Shown here piece by piece: positions 1 through 11,461 of a stretch of 64,000 nucleotides of DNA. The notes beneath the pieces were generated by a model that was not told where the DNA came from, did no database searches, and saw only the letters and a list, made by a program, of their open reading frames with translations. Position numbers and translations under genes: made by a program. Within the stretch, counting starts at the first letter, position 1. Each line of letters opens with the position of its first letter. The DNA comes from Porodaedalea pini (Eukaryota > Basidiomycota > Agaricomycetes > Hymenochaetales > Hymenochaetaceae), in NCBI GenBank assembly GCA_002794775.1, contig NBAY01000003.1, forward strand, positions 310,001 to 374,000, written 5' to 3'.

Positions 1-1
1 G

Positions 2-295
2 TCGAAGCAGATTCGTCTTACGCGCCTACACTCAGATACTTTCTCGTTTGCTGCCACTACGCTGTTCACTCACGGCTTCGGTGCGAATGAAGGTCCGTTC
101 GAACATCTTCGACCGGCACCAGCGACAGCACGCTTCGTCATTGAGAGTGTCAATTCTGGCGAACGATCGGGACATCGGGTACAGGGGTTCTTCGCATGCG
201 GGATTTTGCGTGATGCGGACAAGGTGCAGGGTGATTGTGAGACTGGGGAAGGGGCGCAGCCGAACTCACTTGTTTGGTTTGAGAAGGTGTTATGA
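2..295 (+). CDS. 3' end of an unknown protein-coding gene (partial)
   Basis: An open frame enters from the left edge and runs 97 codons to a TGA at 293-295. Its composition (FAATTLFTHGFGANEGPFEH, then a Gly/Glu-rich stretch ending in WFEKVL) looks like a real globular C-terminus rather than a chance frame, and it is the only long sense frame here that lacks an internal start but continues to the edge. I do not recognise a family. The gene would be co-oriented with the F-box gene that starts about 220 bp downstream. Whether an intron lies inside it cannot be judged. Confidence 0.45.
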   Translation, partial: SKQIRLTRLHSDTFSFAATTLFTHGFGANEGPFEHLRPAPATARFVIESVNSGERSGHRVQGFFACGILRDADKVQGDCETGEGAQPNSLVWFEKVL

Positions 296-513
296 AGAGA
301 AGGGATGGTTCATGCTACAAACTTTTTGAATTTAATTCTTTTAAGTATGTAGTACCCGGAGTTAAGTTTTTGTAGCCAAGTGGTTTTTATGGCTCAGTGG
401 ACAGAGGCGAAATAAATATCATACAGTGAGGGTGTCTACATGCACAAATGAGCGTCGATCATTCGAGTGAGCAGCTATTTCAGGCTTCAAGTTGACCGCC
501 AGCTTTTATCGAC

Positions 514-1945
514 ATGGAATCGAGTTCCCTTGAGACCGACGCCGGGCCAAGCACCTCTGGGAGCTTGCATCTCGATGATAACCCTCCTCGAAAACAAGCT
601 GCCGCTGGCGAATGCTCTGGTGATGTCAAAAAACAGAAGTAGGTTGGGTTTGCTGACTCTACCGCACCAATATTTGATTGCAAATATTAGTTCTACCGCT
701 CTCGTCTTGCGCTCTCTCTCGGTAGAGATCCTTCGAGTAGTCCTTCGTCTCTCAGTGGACAAGGATGAAGAGCTGGATGCCGTCCTCTTTCTGAAGCGCA
801 CATTCGTGTCACAGTCCGTCTGTCGCCATTTCCGCGACATCGTTCAGAGCAGCCCCGAGTTCTGGACGGCTATGTCCTCCAACATTCCTCAGCTCTTCGA
901 AATACAACTGGAGAGAAGTAGACAATGCGACTTGACTCTAGATTTGTATGCGCCTTACCTCCACGACGAGACTGTCTCCAATATCTTCAGACTCCATGCG
1001 AATCGCTGGCGAAGCTTGCGCGTACATGTCCCAGAAAGGGGCTATAACAAAGTCGTATGCGATCAGATATCGTCTTTGAACCTGGAAAAGCTCGTAAGCT
1101 TGGAGCTTATCCACACGTATCCAAGGCGAGGTTCGATGGGCCTAGAGATGCACCTTGAGCCTCACAAAATCTGTGACTGCCTGGCCGAACGGACGCCAAA
1201 CCTCTTGCACCTACATATAACCAATCTACAACAAATTGGGCATGTTCCAGACGGACTTACATCGCTAACGCTCTCGATTCGCGAGTCGTCTGTCTGGTCG
1301 CCCCTTCATTTCTTAACTTTCATTGCTGCCAATCGCTGCCTTAGGAAGTTAAACCTTTATATCCGGAACAATGCCAATTCTGAAGAAGACTTCATAAACT
1401 TCCTCTTGGAATGTAGCGCAGATAATAACAGTTTAGGGAGGGGCATGGATATCGCGCTAAAGCTTGACGGCCAGTTGTCGGTGAATTCGTCGAAATCCAT
1501 TTGGGCATTCCTTGGTAGACGTATAGGCATCGACCATTTACACATCGACCTTAGCGACGTGCCTAACCAGCCACAGTGTATCGGTTTTCTCTGCAAAGCT
1601 TTGCGCTTTTCATCCACCACTTCCGTTCCCGAGCTCCAGACATTGACGATCTCCTTGGCCACATCCGCGGCGCCGGTATGGAGCTGCACGGATCAGCACG
1701 ATGACTATGACAATCATGAACTCCCTTCATCATTTCAGACGTTGACGGTCCGAAATTGCACAATAGCTGCCCTCGAGATTATACATATGCTGGTCGCGCG
1801 TTTGGTACAACGACAAGTGTCTCTCGGTGTCCCGCCTCTGGCAAGGCTCGTGATGATTGATAACCGCCTACCGTGTCGTGCCGGCCGTGTAGCAATTGAG
1901 GACCTGCTGGGCAAGGAGCGAGTTGATTGGAGGTTGGAATTATGA
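514..1945 (+). CDS. F-box protein (basidiomycete expanded family), copy 1
   Basis: Two exons, 514-638 and 691-1945, with a 52-nt intron (GTAGGT donor, CTGAC branch, TTAG acceptor) give 459 residues. The ATG at 514 is preferred over the upstream frame at 467 because the spliced N-terminus (MESSSLETDAGPSTSG) resembles the start of the decayed copy at 54.6 kb. The F-box lies near residues 50-100 (SVEILRVVLRLS, then CRHFRDIVQSSPEFW), a pattern of Skp1-binding F-boxes in SCF ubiquitin ligases. The rest has a leucine-rich, LRR-like rhythm that would bind the substrate, which is unknown. It is close to the decayed copy at 53-54.6 kb: both share TLTVRNCTIA and ALEIIHMLV-type segments near the C-terminus. 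Family assignment is firm; function is inference. Confidence 0.85.
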
Positions 1946-2529
1946 TTCCCCATAATTGTCCTTGCCTGTTTCTTCATCGAGTTGCGTCTTTGAATTCTTG
2001 GTATTGTTAGATGCTGACTTCATCTATTGTCTCCAGCTCTCATCCCGTCATTTTCTGGCCGAGCGATCGACTCATAAGACGAATCCCCAACAGCATGTTC
2101 CGGCGAGCACTTTTCTGTATTGTTTGCGTCTTCGCATACCAGTTATTTATGAAATCGATACGGGTTTTCTGTTCCGGTACTTCGCATGGCCGCTGACGTC
2201 TTTTGTCTGTCTTTTTTCTAATCCCTCGCCTTCATCACTTACTCCATTAATATAAATTCACACCTACGCCAATTTCAGGTGGTGGTGGAAGTCAGCTTTA
2301 TGAAACACAAATCACTCATGCAATCCAATTTCTACTCATTTGGTTGAGGGGCACAGTGGAATCTACTCGGCTGGGTTGAGAACTTGAGGCCTTTGCGCGG
2401 ACTTGTTTTTGTAAATATGTGGTAGAATGTGGAAGCCTAGATCAGGTTAATGATTGCTTGCATTTGAAGACGTAGCACAGTACTAGTGCTAGTGGTGGAA
2501 ATTTTTCATGACCATCCAATGGGAAGCAG
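1946..2529. other. Intergenic, AT-rich; no gene seen
   Basis: Downstream of the first F-box gene. Short open frames here overlap each other in several frames and show no domain or codon signal. It probably holds the 3' UTR and terminator of the F-box gene and then grades into the AT-rich repeat that starts near 2530. Confidence 0.5.
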
Positions 2530-3870
2530 CGACCTATCTTAATATACAAACGCAAAGGGCCACTTTCGACACAGCCACATGATGACTAAATTCGGACTTT
2601 CAATTTTTTGATGCTTCCTTTTTCCTTCTTTAGTTGTCACACACATGCTCCTGCTCCGGCCAGCTCCGAAAATTTTGATGGCTCAAAGTGGCAACATTGC
2701 AGATCATCACATGATGTCTGCACATGGGCACACATCCGTGAGCAGACCGCTCTGTAGGCTCAATCAACTCATTTCCCATATGAAAAAAATTGTAAAAAAT
2801 ATGAAAAAAATCACAAAAATCAGGGAAATTTTTTTAATCAAATCATGCTCTTCTCTCAAACATTTGATGGCTAAAAGTGGTAATTCCAAAGCAGCAGCAT
2901 GCAAATCATCTACAATCAATTTTATACTTTGAGCTCAAATGACTCATTCCTCATATGAAAAAGTTAGGAAAAATGCTGAAAAAAATAAGTCAATTAGAAA
3001 AATATTCTGCTATCTTCTCCATGTGTATTATAAAATTAATTTCAGTAGAAAATCAACCAATTGGAGTCCATTGAGAATTACTCTCACAATATGTAAATCA
3101 CTGACCTGGCTCATGCCAGAGTATACATAGCACAACTCAGTATAAGTGCATATAAGCTTTGGATGAGTTGGGAAGTAAAGGGAATGTGAAAAGGGCATGA
3201 ACTGAACATAATGTGTCAGACTCCAAAGGTCTGGAGGCTCCCACTGAGTCTCAGACTTAGACTTCTCATAATTGTAGTACAGCTACATGGTTGTGTTTCA
3301 GAGTTTGTGTCTTGGAATGTCAGACACTCAATACATCAGAGTCAAGTCATGATGTATAGGAAGTCAGCAACATGTTAGAAGTAGTGAGAATACTCTGGCA
3401 GGCCTACACCTATAGCCTTTTATGAATATAATATAAGGTGTCCTAACATACTATCTATATTGCATAAAGAATATCCTTTCTATTTTAAATGAAGACATGA
3501 GAAGCAGGTATTATGCACTATGTCTCTCCATTGAAGGAGACTTATTCTATCTTCAAGTTCTCAGCAACCAATATTGTACTTAGTGAGGTTTTGTTGTAAA
3601 CAAAATGTCATACAATAAAATTTCAGATTGCTTTCAAGCATGTGTATGTGAGATATATAGTTTTGCAATTGAAGAATCATGTGAACTAAGATGAAGAATT
3701 GTCCTAAGAGCTTAGACTGATGGCCAGCAAGGAACCTTGAATAGGTATAGCTTTTAGAGTGAGAAATTGCATTAATTAAATCTGAAGAAACAAAAAAACT
3801 CAGATTAAGCAATGCCTAAAAAACTCGGATTGATGGCCAGCGGAGTTCCCGGTGAAGCCGGGAACTCCAG
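2530..3870 (+). repeat. AT-rich dispersed repeat, copy 1
   Basis: About 1.34 kb of AT-rich noncoding DNA that recurs, diverged and in the same order, as copy 2. Matching landmarks are: a CTTAATAT/AAAGGGCC block with CACAGCCA (about 2540-2580 versus 3878-3925); TTTGAGCTCAAA-type and CATATGAAAAA motifs (2930-2960 versus 4085-4110); the GAGTTGGGAAGTAAAGGGAA-type segment (about 3164 versus 4606); ACTCTGGCAG (about 3390 versus 4905); CAACCAATATTGTA (about 3567 versus 12342); and a terminal hairpin with a TGAAG loop (3842-3868 versus 12777-12801). No coding capacity is seen. It may be an old non-autonomous mobile element or a segmental duplication. Confidence 0.65.
3842..3868. repeat. Perfect 11-bp hairpin, TGAAG loop, at end of repeat copy 1
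   Basis: Left arm GGAGTTCCCGG (3842-3852), loop TGAAG, right arm CCGGGAACTCC (3858-3868), with perfect complementarity. The same loop and a related stem close repeat copy 2 at 12777-12801 and occur in each unit of the 48-bp array before it. Confidence 0.85.
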
Positions 3871-3930
3871 GGCTGGTCTTAATATTGATCCGACAAAGGC
3901 CCTTTTGCCCACAGCCACCATCAGATATGA

Positions 3931-3990
3931 CAAATTCTGACAAATTCTGACTAAAACTGACTAAAACTGACTAATTCTGACTAAAATTTG
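3931..3990. repeat. Tandem repeat, 10-bp period, about 6 units
   Basis: Units read CAAATTCTGA twice, CTAAAACTGA twice, CTAATTCTGA, then CTAAAATTTG. The period is exactly 10 bp over 60 bp. The equivalent place in copy 1 (about 2584) has only one such unit, so the array expanded after duplication. Confidence 0.8.
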
Positions 3991-4911
3991 TCACTATTAA
4001 CCAGCCTTCTCCCTGCTGCTTTTCACAGCACCCCCCCAAAGCAGCAACTCTGCAGATCACTCAAAGCGGCAGCATACACACAACACTTTGAGCTCAAACA
4101 ACCCATTTCTCACTTGAACAAAATCGGAAAATTCATTAAAAAATTAAATCTAATTAGAAAATTAATATGCCATCTTCCCCATGAGTATTGGTGTATAAAT
4201 TGCCACATCACATCAACTAATTTGAGCTTTCTTGATGATGAAAAAATAGTTTACATATATAAGACAGCACAGGACCTTTATGGAAGGCACCTAGGTAGTG
4301 CCAACACTTGAGCCCACAAGACAGACAGGACAAAACAGTCTTTGTTGCTGTCAGATAGACTGGAAATATATACAGGAAAATTGTCTACTCACCTTTGTTG
4401 CTGTTAGATAGACTGAGGCAACAAAGGCATTAGAAAGGGTTCAAATAGAAAGGATTATATAATATGAACTATACAGTACCAGTCTGAAAGGAATCCATTA
4501 AGAATTGCTCTTGGAATATGTAACTCAGCATTTGCATGCTGAAGGATCACTTGACTCAGTGCGAGTGTGTATAAGCATCGGACAAGTTCACATTAGCTTC
4601 AGATGGGTTGGGGAGTGAAGGGAATATGAAAAGGACATAAATAGAATGTAACGTGCCCTGCTCTGAAGGTCCTGAGGCTATGCTGCCACTAAGTTTTGGG
4701 CTCAGAGTCAGTCTTCAGGCTCAGAGTCAGTACATTCACCAGACTCGGCACTTGGGCTCAGACTTGGCACGATCATGAGACTTGGCACTCAGACTCAGAC
4801 TTGGCATGGTCATGGTGTAGACTCGGTATTGTGGTGTAGACTCAGTACTCCAAGTCATGACACAACATCCAGACAGTTGGTGTCATGTCGGCTGTAGTAA
4901 GAACACTCTGG

Positions 4912-4916
4912 CAGAC
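4912..4916 (+). repeat. Target-site duplication CAGAC, left
   Basis: CAGAC immediately precedes the left LTR and recurs at 11930-11934 immediately after the right LTR. A 5-bp duplication is typical of Ty3/gypsy integration. Removing the element and one copy restores continuity with the uninterrupted repeat copy 1. Confidence 0.85.
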
Positions 4917-5372
4917 TGTCATGGATGCTGTTTAATTAATTTTATTCTCTTATTCTCTTATCATTTTCCCTTATCTTATCTTATCATATCTTATCCACCC
5001 ATCACTAATCACACTTATTCCTGCTTACTCATTATTCATTACGTTCTTTCTCATACTATCCTTACTTGCTGACTGATCCTATGATGTCATTGTTCTATGA
5101 AGTTCCATGACATTCTATCATCTATCTTTATGTAGTAGCTAATTCCCTGGTCCGTGCGTAGCCTCTGAAGGGTATATAAGTAGGTAGTCCTCCTGTACTT
5201 ATCCCTTAGTTTCGACCTGGTCGATTCTACCTGGCTACGTCCAGAAGCTACCCCCTATCTCTGCGCTGTGTCAGCTCCCCTGGCTCACCACTCTCTCCCT
5301 CTTTCCTCTTTCTCTGACTGAGTTCCGTGCGACCCGGTTACCTTTTTGCGTACCCGTAGTCCATCACTGACA
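4917..5372 (+). repeat. 5' LTR
   Basis: 456 bp, starting TGTCA and ending TGACA (5-bp inverted termini). It matches the 3' LTR at all but about ten positions, every one a transition. It holds a TATA box (5173-5179) and the presumed transcript start near 5208. Confidence 0.95.
5173..5179 (+). promoter_or_regulatory. LTR promoter TATA box; transcript start near 5208
   Basis: TATATAA in the 5' LTR lies 35 nt upstream of AGTTTCGACCT (5208-5218). That 11-mer is the exact reverse complement of the primer site just after the LTR, which is what a self-priming element needs at its RNA 5' end. The distance fits a normal TATA-directed start. The same box is in the 3' LTR at 11730-11736. Confidence 0.7.
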
Positions 5373-6230
5373 CAAGGTCGAAACTACCCTCCTTACCACC
5401 TTGCGCACTTCTCAGTCACCACTGCTAAGCTGGCTCTGAACATTCGCGTTTCTTACTGACACCAATCTCTTTATCACGCCACGTTCTACCATCTTACCTG
5501 CACACCTACTATCACCTTCACACTCGACCTCTTCCTCTTATCCATCATCATTACACTCAACCCTTACATCGTTCAAGTACCTCAAAACCGACCACTACCT
5601 GTCCGCAACCTCGAACTATAAACCAACATTCTTGTCTGACGCGTCCGACGACTTGGACTGTGACCCCGACTACGATCACTTCGACCCACACCTGTTCTCA
5701 GATCGATCTCACGTGCATCGATCAGGCTGATACGTCGTTAACCATCTACTTTCATTACTAAACTCACTCGTTTCATAACCCGCCGTCCTCTTTCTATTCG
5801 ATCAACCAGCGCTTGTTTGAGAGGGGGTAACGTTGAGTCCGACCCACTCGAGAGTAGCTACCAGGCCTTGGGGGTGATCTTCGGAAAGGTCCCTTGGCGC
5901 CCGTTGGAGTCTTCACAGAGGAAGATCCGGGTTTGATCAGCAAGTGAAAGTCGACCACCACATCCGGAGTCTTGTTACAGTGCTCAATCAGATCTGCAGG
6001 CGTCCGCACCACCTGTCGGCTGGCAGTGTTGTTTCTGATTTGAGCTGGCTCCACACCCGTACACCCGACCGTCTGAATCAGCAGCACAGCGTTGGAATAC
6101 ACCACCCGAAGACACTGCTGACGCTGTCCTTGCACAACTACCACCACTAACCGACGATGATCTAGTACACCTAGACGACGAGCTAGGAGCCCACCAACCA
6201 CCTCACCCATCACCAGCACCATCGCCCGTG
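5373..6230 (+). other. Retrotransposon 5' leader, no supported gene
   Basis: 858 bp between the 5' LTR and the gag ATG, C-rich and low in complexity for the first 400 bp. Short frames on both strands (5944-6150 plus, 5794-6258 minus) are not supported. The gag frame is open back to a TGA at 6036-6038 but has no ATG before 6231. Confidence 0.6.
5375..5385 (+). promoter_or_regulatory. Self-priming primer-binding site
   Basis: AGGTCGAAACT lies 2 nt after the 5' LTR. It is the exact reverse complement of AGTTTCGACCT at 5208-5218, the predicted first nucleotides of the element's RNA. In the Tf1/sushi group the RNA folds back so that its own 5' 11 nt prime minus-strand synthesis instead of a tRNA. 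No match to a tRNA 3' end was noticed here. Confidence 0.75.
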
Positions 6231-7322
6231 ATGTCGGAACCCCAAACTCCTGTCGCACCAGCTACAGGAGCACCGGCAATCTCAAATGCGATGATGCAGG
6301 AAATCATCAACACGCTGCATGGCCTGGGACTATTGGCAACCCCCACACCAGGAGCCTCAGCAGCACCCGTCCCCTCTCCCCAAACGACAAACAGCAATGG
6401 AGGAAGACACATCGCCAAACCCGAGATATTTAACGGGCGAGGCTATAAGAAGTTCGAGCGTGCCATCACCCTCTACATTGAAGCAAACGCAGGGGACTTC
6501 GTGAACGATAAGGACTACTTCCTTTTCGTGTTATCATTCATGACGGAAGGATCAGCTGCACTCTGGGCACAGAACTTCTTGGAAAGCATCAAGATGGACA
6601 GCTACCTAATCTTCTCACTCGTCAGTCGCCAGAAGTTCAACGAACAACTGGAGAAAGCGTTTGGGGACCCAAACGAACGCATGAATGCCATGCAAAAATT
6701 GGACAACTGGAAGCACACTCGGGATATCACAGCCGACCAATTCTTCCAGCAGTTCGATATCTATCGCCGTGCAGCAGGATACAACGATGATGCCAAAAAT
6801 GATGACACCCTCATTCACAAGCTGACGAAAGCCTTGGATAGAGAGATCGTATATCGGATTGAAATGAGTGACACAGTCCCAACCACGTACAAAGGTTGGC
6901 AAGAGAAAGCCATTCGATTTGACAATGCCAGACATCAAATGAAAGCAATTGAACAAATGCGTGCTGCCCCGCCCAGACCCCAGGCACCCCAACCTAAAAC
7001 TACTCAAACATTTGCACCCAGAATTCCTGAAAGGCGCGACGCCACCGGAGTCACATATGGAGGCATGGGGAAGCCGATGGATGTGTCACTAGAAGAGTTA
7101 AGGCGATCGGGTGCCTGCTACTACTGTGGAGGGCAGGGACACCGAAAGGCGAACTGCCCAAAGAGAAAGGAAGTGATAAGGGCTGTGTTGATGGGGATGG
7201 AGCCACAAGAGAGGAAAGTCTGGGCAGACGAGACCGCGATGCTCAAGGAGTCAGACTTTGTGGAGGAAGAAGAGGAGATGCTCTTTGAGCAGGAGTTGGA
7301 TTTTGCAGAGCCCCAGCAGTGA
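6231..7322 (+). CDS. gag: Retrotransposon Gag with CCHC zinc knuckle
   Basis: 363 residues from the ATG at 6231 to the TGA at 7320-7322, with no internal stop. A Pro-rich N-terminus is followed by a capsid-like helical region of Ty3/gypsy Gag (residues about 70-230) and then a basic stretch. A zinc knuckle CYYCGGQGHRKANC sits at about residues 296-309, spaced CX2CX4HX4C as in nucleocapsid proteins. The tail is acidic. Gag would form the virus-like particle and bind the element RNA. The pol frame starts one base back (-1) at the gag stop, so pol expression needs a frameshift or stop-start coupling. Confidence 0.9.
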   Translation: MSEPQTPVAPATGAPAISNAMMQEIINTLHGLGLLATPTPGASAAPVPSPQTTNSNGGRHIAKPEIFNGRGYKKFERAITLYIEANAGDFVNDKDYFLFVLSFMTEGSAALWAQNFLESIKMDSYLIFSLVSRQKFNEQLEKAFGDPNERMNAMQKLDNWKHTRDITADQFFQQFDIYRRAAGYNDDAKNDDTLIHKLTKALDREIVYRIEMSDTVPTTYKGWQEKAIRFDNARHQMKAIEQMRAAPPRPQAPQPKTTQTFAPRIPERRDATGVTYGGMGKPMDVSLEELRRSGACYYCGGQGHRKANCPKRKEVIRAVLMGMEPQERKVWADETAMLKESDFVEEEEEMLFEQELDFAEPQQ

Positions 7323-10300
7323 ACACAGCACTGACTGGGATAGGTTCAGTTTCAGTTTTCCAAACGGCCATTTTTGATAATTCTATGGACTCTGTAGATA
7401 ATTTAGATAAAACACAAAAAAATGTAAAAAGCAATGTCACTCGCAAAAATATTCCTTCTGTTCCTGTGCCAGTAGTTAGTAGTATAGATACGCCTACTTA
7501 TAACAACATTTCTGTCTCATCATTTTGCTCTACTCCTGTGTCTGAAAATCATGTAAAACCCTATTCCAAATCTTTTAATTCTATTTCTTCCTTGGCCGGA
7601 ACTGAACCGAAATCCGTGAAAAATGAAAACTTGTCAAAACAAGCTGAGAGAAAACCCCAGAGAGATCACCCTATCCCCTTTATGGCACCATGGGTTGTAC
7701 AGCGTCTCAAAGAGGATAAACTCAAAAGTGCTTTGATGACTCTCCAAGTGTGGATGAAACAGCAGAGGCATGCTGAAGCGAATGAAGAGACGGTGCATCA
7801 AATCATTGCACTAGAAGAATCAGATGCCGTGGCAGTTGTTAGGGACCTGAGGGGTCCGAAACGGTTTGTAAGAGGGTCTTGGGGGCAACAGCTCATGGTA
7901 CCGATTCTCCTCCAAATGACCAACACCGGTAACCAGTTTAAGGTAGATGTACTACTGGACAGTGGCTGCACTGGCTCGTGTATCAACCAATCCTTTGTCG
8001 AAGAGCATCAGATCAGGACAAGAAAGACACCCATCCCGATCTGAGTCTATAATGCAGATGGCACGCTCAACAAGGATAGCTCAATCACAGAGTTCGTGGA
8101 AATGCGCATGACAATAAAGGATCATTCAGAGTGCATCCACTTTGCAGTCACAGATCTAGGAAAAACAGATGTGTTCATCGGACATGAATGGTTAAAGCTG
8201 CACAATCCCAACATCGACTGGCAAAAATCCACGATCAAATTTGATCGATGCCCCGATGTATGCAGCTATATCCATAGTCTAGAGGACATTGATGCAGACC
8301 CCAATGAAAACCTTGATCTGGTGGAACTCAAAGATGGCGATCAGCTCTTTCTCTTCGATTGGGATGGATACATTAAGTCCAATCCGAGGAAGGCGCTGAA
8401 GGTCAGGCAACAGGCACTTGAGGAGGTCCCAGACTATGTCAAAGAGTTTGCAGATGTCTTCAGCGAACAGGAATTTGATCAGTTACCAGAGAGACACCCT
8501 TGAGATCATGCTATCGAACTTAAACCGGGCTCAAAACTCTCTGACTGTAAGATCTACCCACTCAGTCCATCAGAACAGGTGGCGCTGGACGAATTCCTCA
8601 CCAAAAACCTGAGAACTGGCTGTATTCATAACTCTCAATCTGAGATGGCATCCCCCTTTTTCTTCATCAAAAAGAAGGATGGCAAGCTTCGCCCCATACA
8701 GGATTATCGCAAACTCAATGACATGACAGTGAAGAACAAATACCCGTTACCTCTAATCCAAGAACTCATTGACAAGACAAAGCAGGTGAAATTCTTCACA
8801 AAGCTTGACATACACTGGGGTTACAATAACATTCAGATTCAAGAGGGCGATGAACACAAAGCTGCCTTCAGGACAAACTGCGATCTATTTGAACCAACGG
8901 TCATGTTTTTTGGTCTCACAAATTCACCGGCGACCTTCTAAGGATTTATGAACGAAATCTTCCGAGAACTCGTCAATGATGGACACATCATAGTCTACAT
9001 GGATGACATTCTGATCTTCGCACGAACCTGCGAACATCATGACAAACTCGTCCGACAAGTCCTGGAAGTGTTACAAGCAAACAAGTTGTTCTTAAAGCTG
9101 GAAAAGTGCAGCTTCGCCCAAGAAACTGTGAACTATCTTGGGCATATCCTCGGCAATGGACAGATTCGCATGGATCCTGCAAAAGTGGCAGGCGTAAAAG
9201 ATTGGCCAGTTCCTAAGAACAAGAAAGAACTACAGTCGTTCCTTGGGTTCTGCAACTACTATCGCCGCTTTATCCTAGCGTTCAGTCACTATGCGAAGCC
9301 CCTGACAGTGTTGACCGGAGATGTAGAGTGGAAGTGGGAGGTGGAGCAACAAGAGGCCTTTGAACGTCTGAAGCAGAAGCTCTGTGAGGAACCTGTACTC
9401 GCAGTACCAGCTGATGACGGTCAATTCTGGGTGGAGGCCGATTCGTCGTATTTTGCTAACGGCACCATTCTGTCCCAATTCATTGACGGAAAGTGGCATC
9501 TAATTGCATACCGATCACAAGCGCTTAGCCAAGCAGAGCGCAATTATGAAATCTACGACAAAGAAATGTTTGCGATCATGTGTGCACTGGATGACTGGCG
9601 ACAATATCTTCTGGGAGCAACACAAACCTTTGAAATCTGGTCGGATCACCTCAACCTCCAATATTTCCGAAAACCCCAGAAGATTAACCACCGACAAGCG
9701 AGATGGCTACAGGAGTTAGCAGACTACGACTTCAAACTGTTTCATAAACCAGGTGCCCTGATGACAAAGGCTGACCTCCTCTCGAGACGAGCGGACCATG
9801 AGAGGGGGGAGAACGACAATATCGACATCATTTTGCTCAAGCCAGACTTATTTGTAAATGCAACACTGCTAGAAGCACTAGATGCAGACTTTGTCAAATG
9901 AATCAAAAGGGTACAAAACAACAGGGACAGGGCAGTTGTGAAGGCGTTAGGAAGGAAGGAGCGAGAGTGGGATGAAGAGGAAGAAGGGTTGTTGACATGG
10001 AAGGGCAGGATCTACATGCCAAAGGACCATAAACTCCGGGAAGACATCATTCGAAACCATCACGACAGCACACTTGCAGGACACCCGGGGCGCTATAAGA
10101 CCCATGAGTTAATCACACGCAACTACTGGTGGCCAGGAATCCAATGAGATGTTCGAATGTATGTCGAGGGATGCGATGCATGCCAACGTACCAAGGTGCA
10201 CAGAGTGAAACCGCATAACCCTCTGAACCCAAACGAGATCCCGAAAAGTCCTTGGGAAATCGTCACGGCAGACCTGATCGGCAAACTCCCTGAGTCCAAT

Positions 10301-11461
10301 GGGCATAACGCGATCTGTGTCTTTGTTGACAGGTTCAGTAAACAGGTGCATGCCATCCCTACCTCCGTGAGCGTAACGTCAGAAGGAATGGCAAGGCTCT
10401 ACCGGGATCATGTCTTCAGACTGCACGGCATACCACGAAAGTTTATTCATGACAGAGGATCACAGTTTGAGTCCAAGTTCATGAACAAACTATACCGATT
10501 ACTGGGCATCGAGGGAAACACGTCAACAGCATATCACCCACAGACAGATGGTCAGACAGAACGGATAAACCAAGAGATAGAACAGTACCTCCGTCTCTTC
10601 GTTAACCACCATCAGTCAGACTGGGCAGAATGGCTTGCATTAGCAGAATTCGTGTATAACAACAAGGAACAGACATCGACAGGAGCGTCACCCTTTTTTG
10701 TCAACCATGGGAGACACCCATACAAGGGCACAAATCCTAGACGCGAATTGACCAACGAGTCCACTAAACAGTTTGCCGACCGGATGGCCAAGATCAGGGA
10801 GGAAACCGAATCAGCGTTAAGACATGTGGCCGAAACCATGAAACGCTTCTATGACAGGACAAAGGGAGAATCCATCGAGTATAAACCTGGGGATAAGGTC
10901 ATGCTTGAAGGAACTCACTTAAAGACAGACCGTCCTATGAAGAAGCTGGGAGATAAACGCTATGGGCCTTTCATCATTGAAAAGAAAATTGGCACGTCAG
11001 CATATAGGCTTAAACTTCCACGTACATGGAAGAAAGTCTATCCGGTTTTCAATGAAGTACTCCTCTCCCCATACCATGAGCCACAGTATACATCACAAAA
11101 GCAAGATCCGCCACCCCTGCCCGAGATCATTGATGATGTGCCGGAATATGAGGTCGAAAAGGTTGTCGACTCCAAACTGGTGTGAGGGAAGCTCAAATAC
11201 CTTGTACATTGGAAAGGGTATCCGAATGAAGAATGCACCTGGGAGCCAATTGAGAATTTGACGAACTCTCAAAAGGCCATCGATGAATTTCATAAATCGA
11301 CTCCCAGTGCTCCTCGTGCCCTCAACACCTTAGAGATGTCGCAGCTGAAGTTCCAACCCATATTTGAGATGACGGAGCCTGAGATACAGAAAGGAGTAGC
11401 ACAGTGGTGGGCCGGTAAGTTCCAGGGTAGGGAACAGGAGCGATCGGGACACTCACCTTAA
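7319..11461 (+). pseudogene. pol: Retrotransposon Pol (PR-RT-RNaseH-IN-chromodomain), six nonsense codons
   Basis: One frame runs the whole length, broken only by stops at 8042, 8501, 8939, 9899, 10145 and 11183. Domains in order: a linker; an aspartic protease with VLLDSGCTGS near 7948-7980; a reverse transcriptase from about 8580 with YMDD at 8996-9007 and [10 protein letters not shown] just before the 8939 stop; RNase H from about 9430 (VEADSS, then YDKEMFAI); an integrase with an HHCC zinc finger at about 10060-10190 and a D,D-35-E core (TADL near 10270, HDRGSQF near 10450, TDGQTERINQE near 10550); and a chromodomain at about 11186-11290 (YLVHWKGYPNEECTWEPIENL-type core). The sixth stop cuts off the chromodomain, which normally targets integration to heterochromatin. 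No indels were found, so the breaks are point mutations. This copy cannot make full-length Pol unless stops are read through. Confidence 0.93.

Larger units (their letters stand above)
3871..4916 (+). repeat. AT-rich dispersed repeat, copy 2, left part (split by retrotransposon)
   Basis: Directly follows the hairpin of copy 1 and repeats its landmarks in order (see copy 1). It is cut by the LTR element after CTCTGGCAGAC and resumes at 11935 with TTACACTTTATATTATATTA, which continues the match to copy 1 (about 3400-3440). Joined, copy 2 is about 1.9 kb. It contains a 10-bp tandem repeat (3931-3990) and a degenerate array of AGACTC/GGCA-like units (about 4690-4850) that copy 1 lacks or has shorter. 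Confidence 0.65.

Noticed and set aside
4690..4850. CRISPR-like short repeats
   Set aside because: Degenerate, directly adjacent units without unique spacers, in a eukaryotic AT-rich repeat; a minisatellite is the simple reading.
5794..6258. 154-codon minus-strand frame inside the retrotransposon leader
   Set aside because: Antisense to the leader and gag start, low complexity, no known antisense gene in this family; the sense strand has a clear function.
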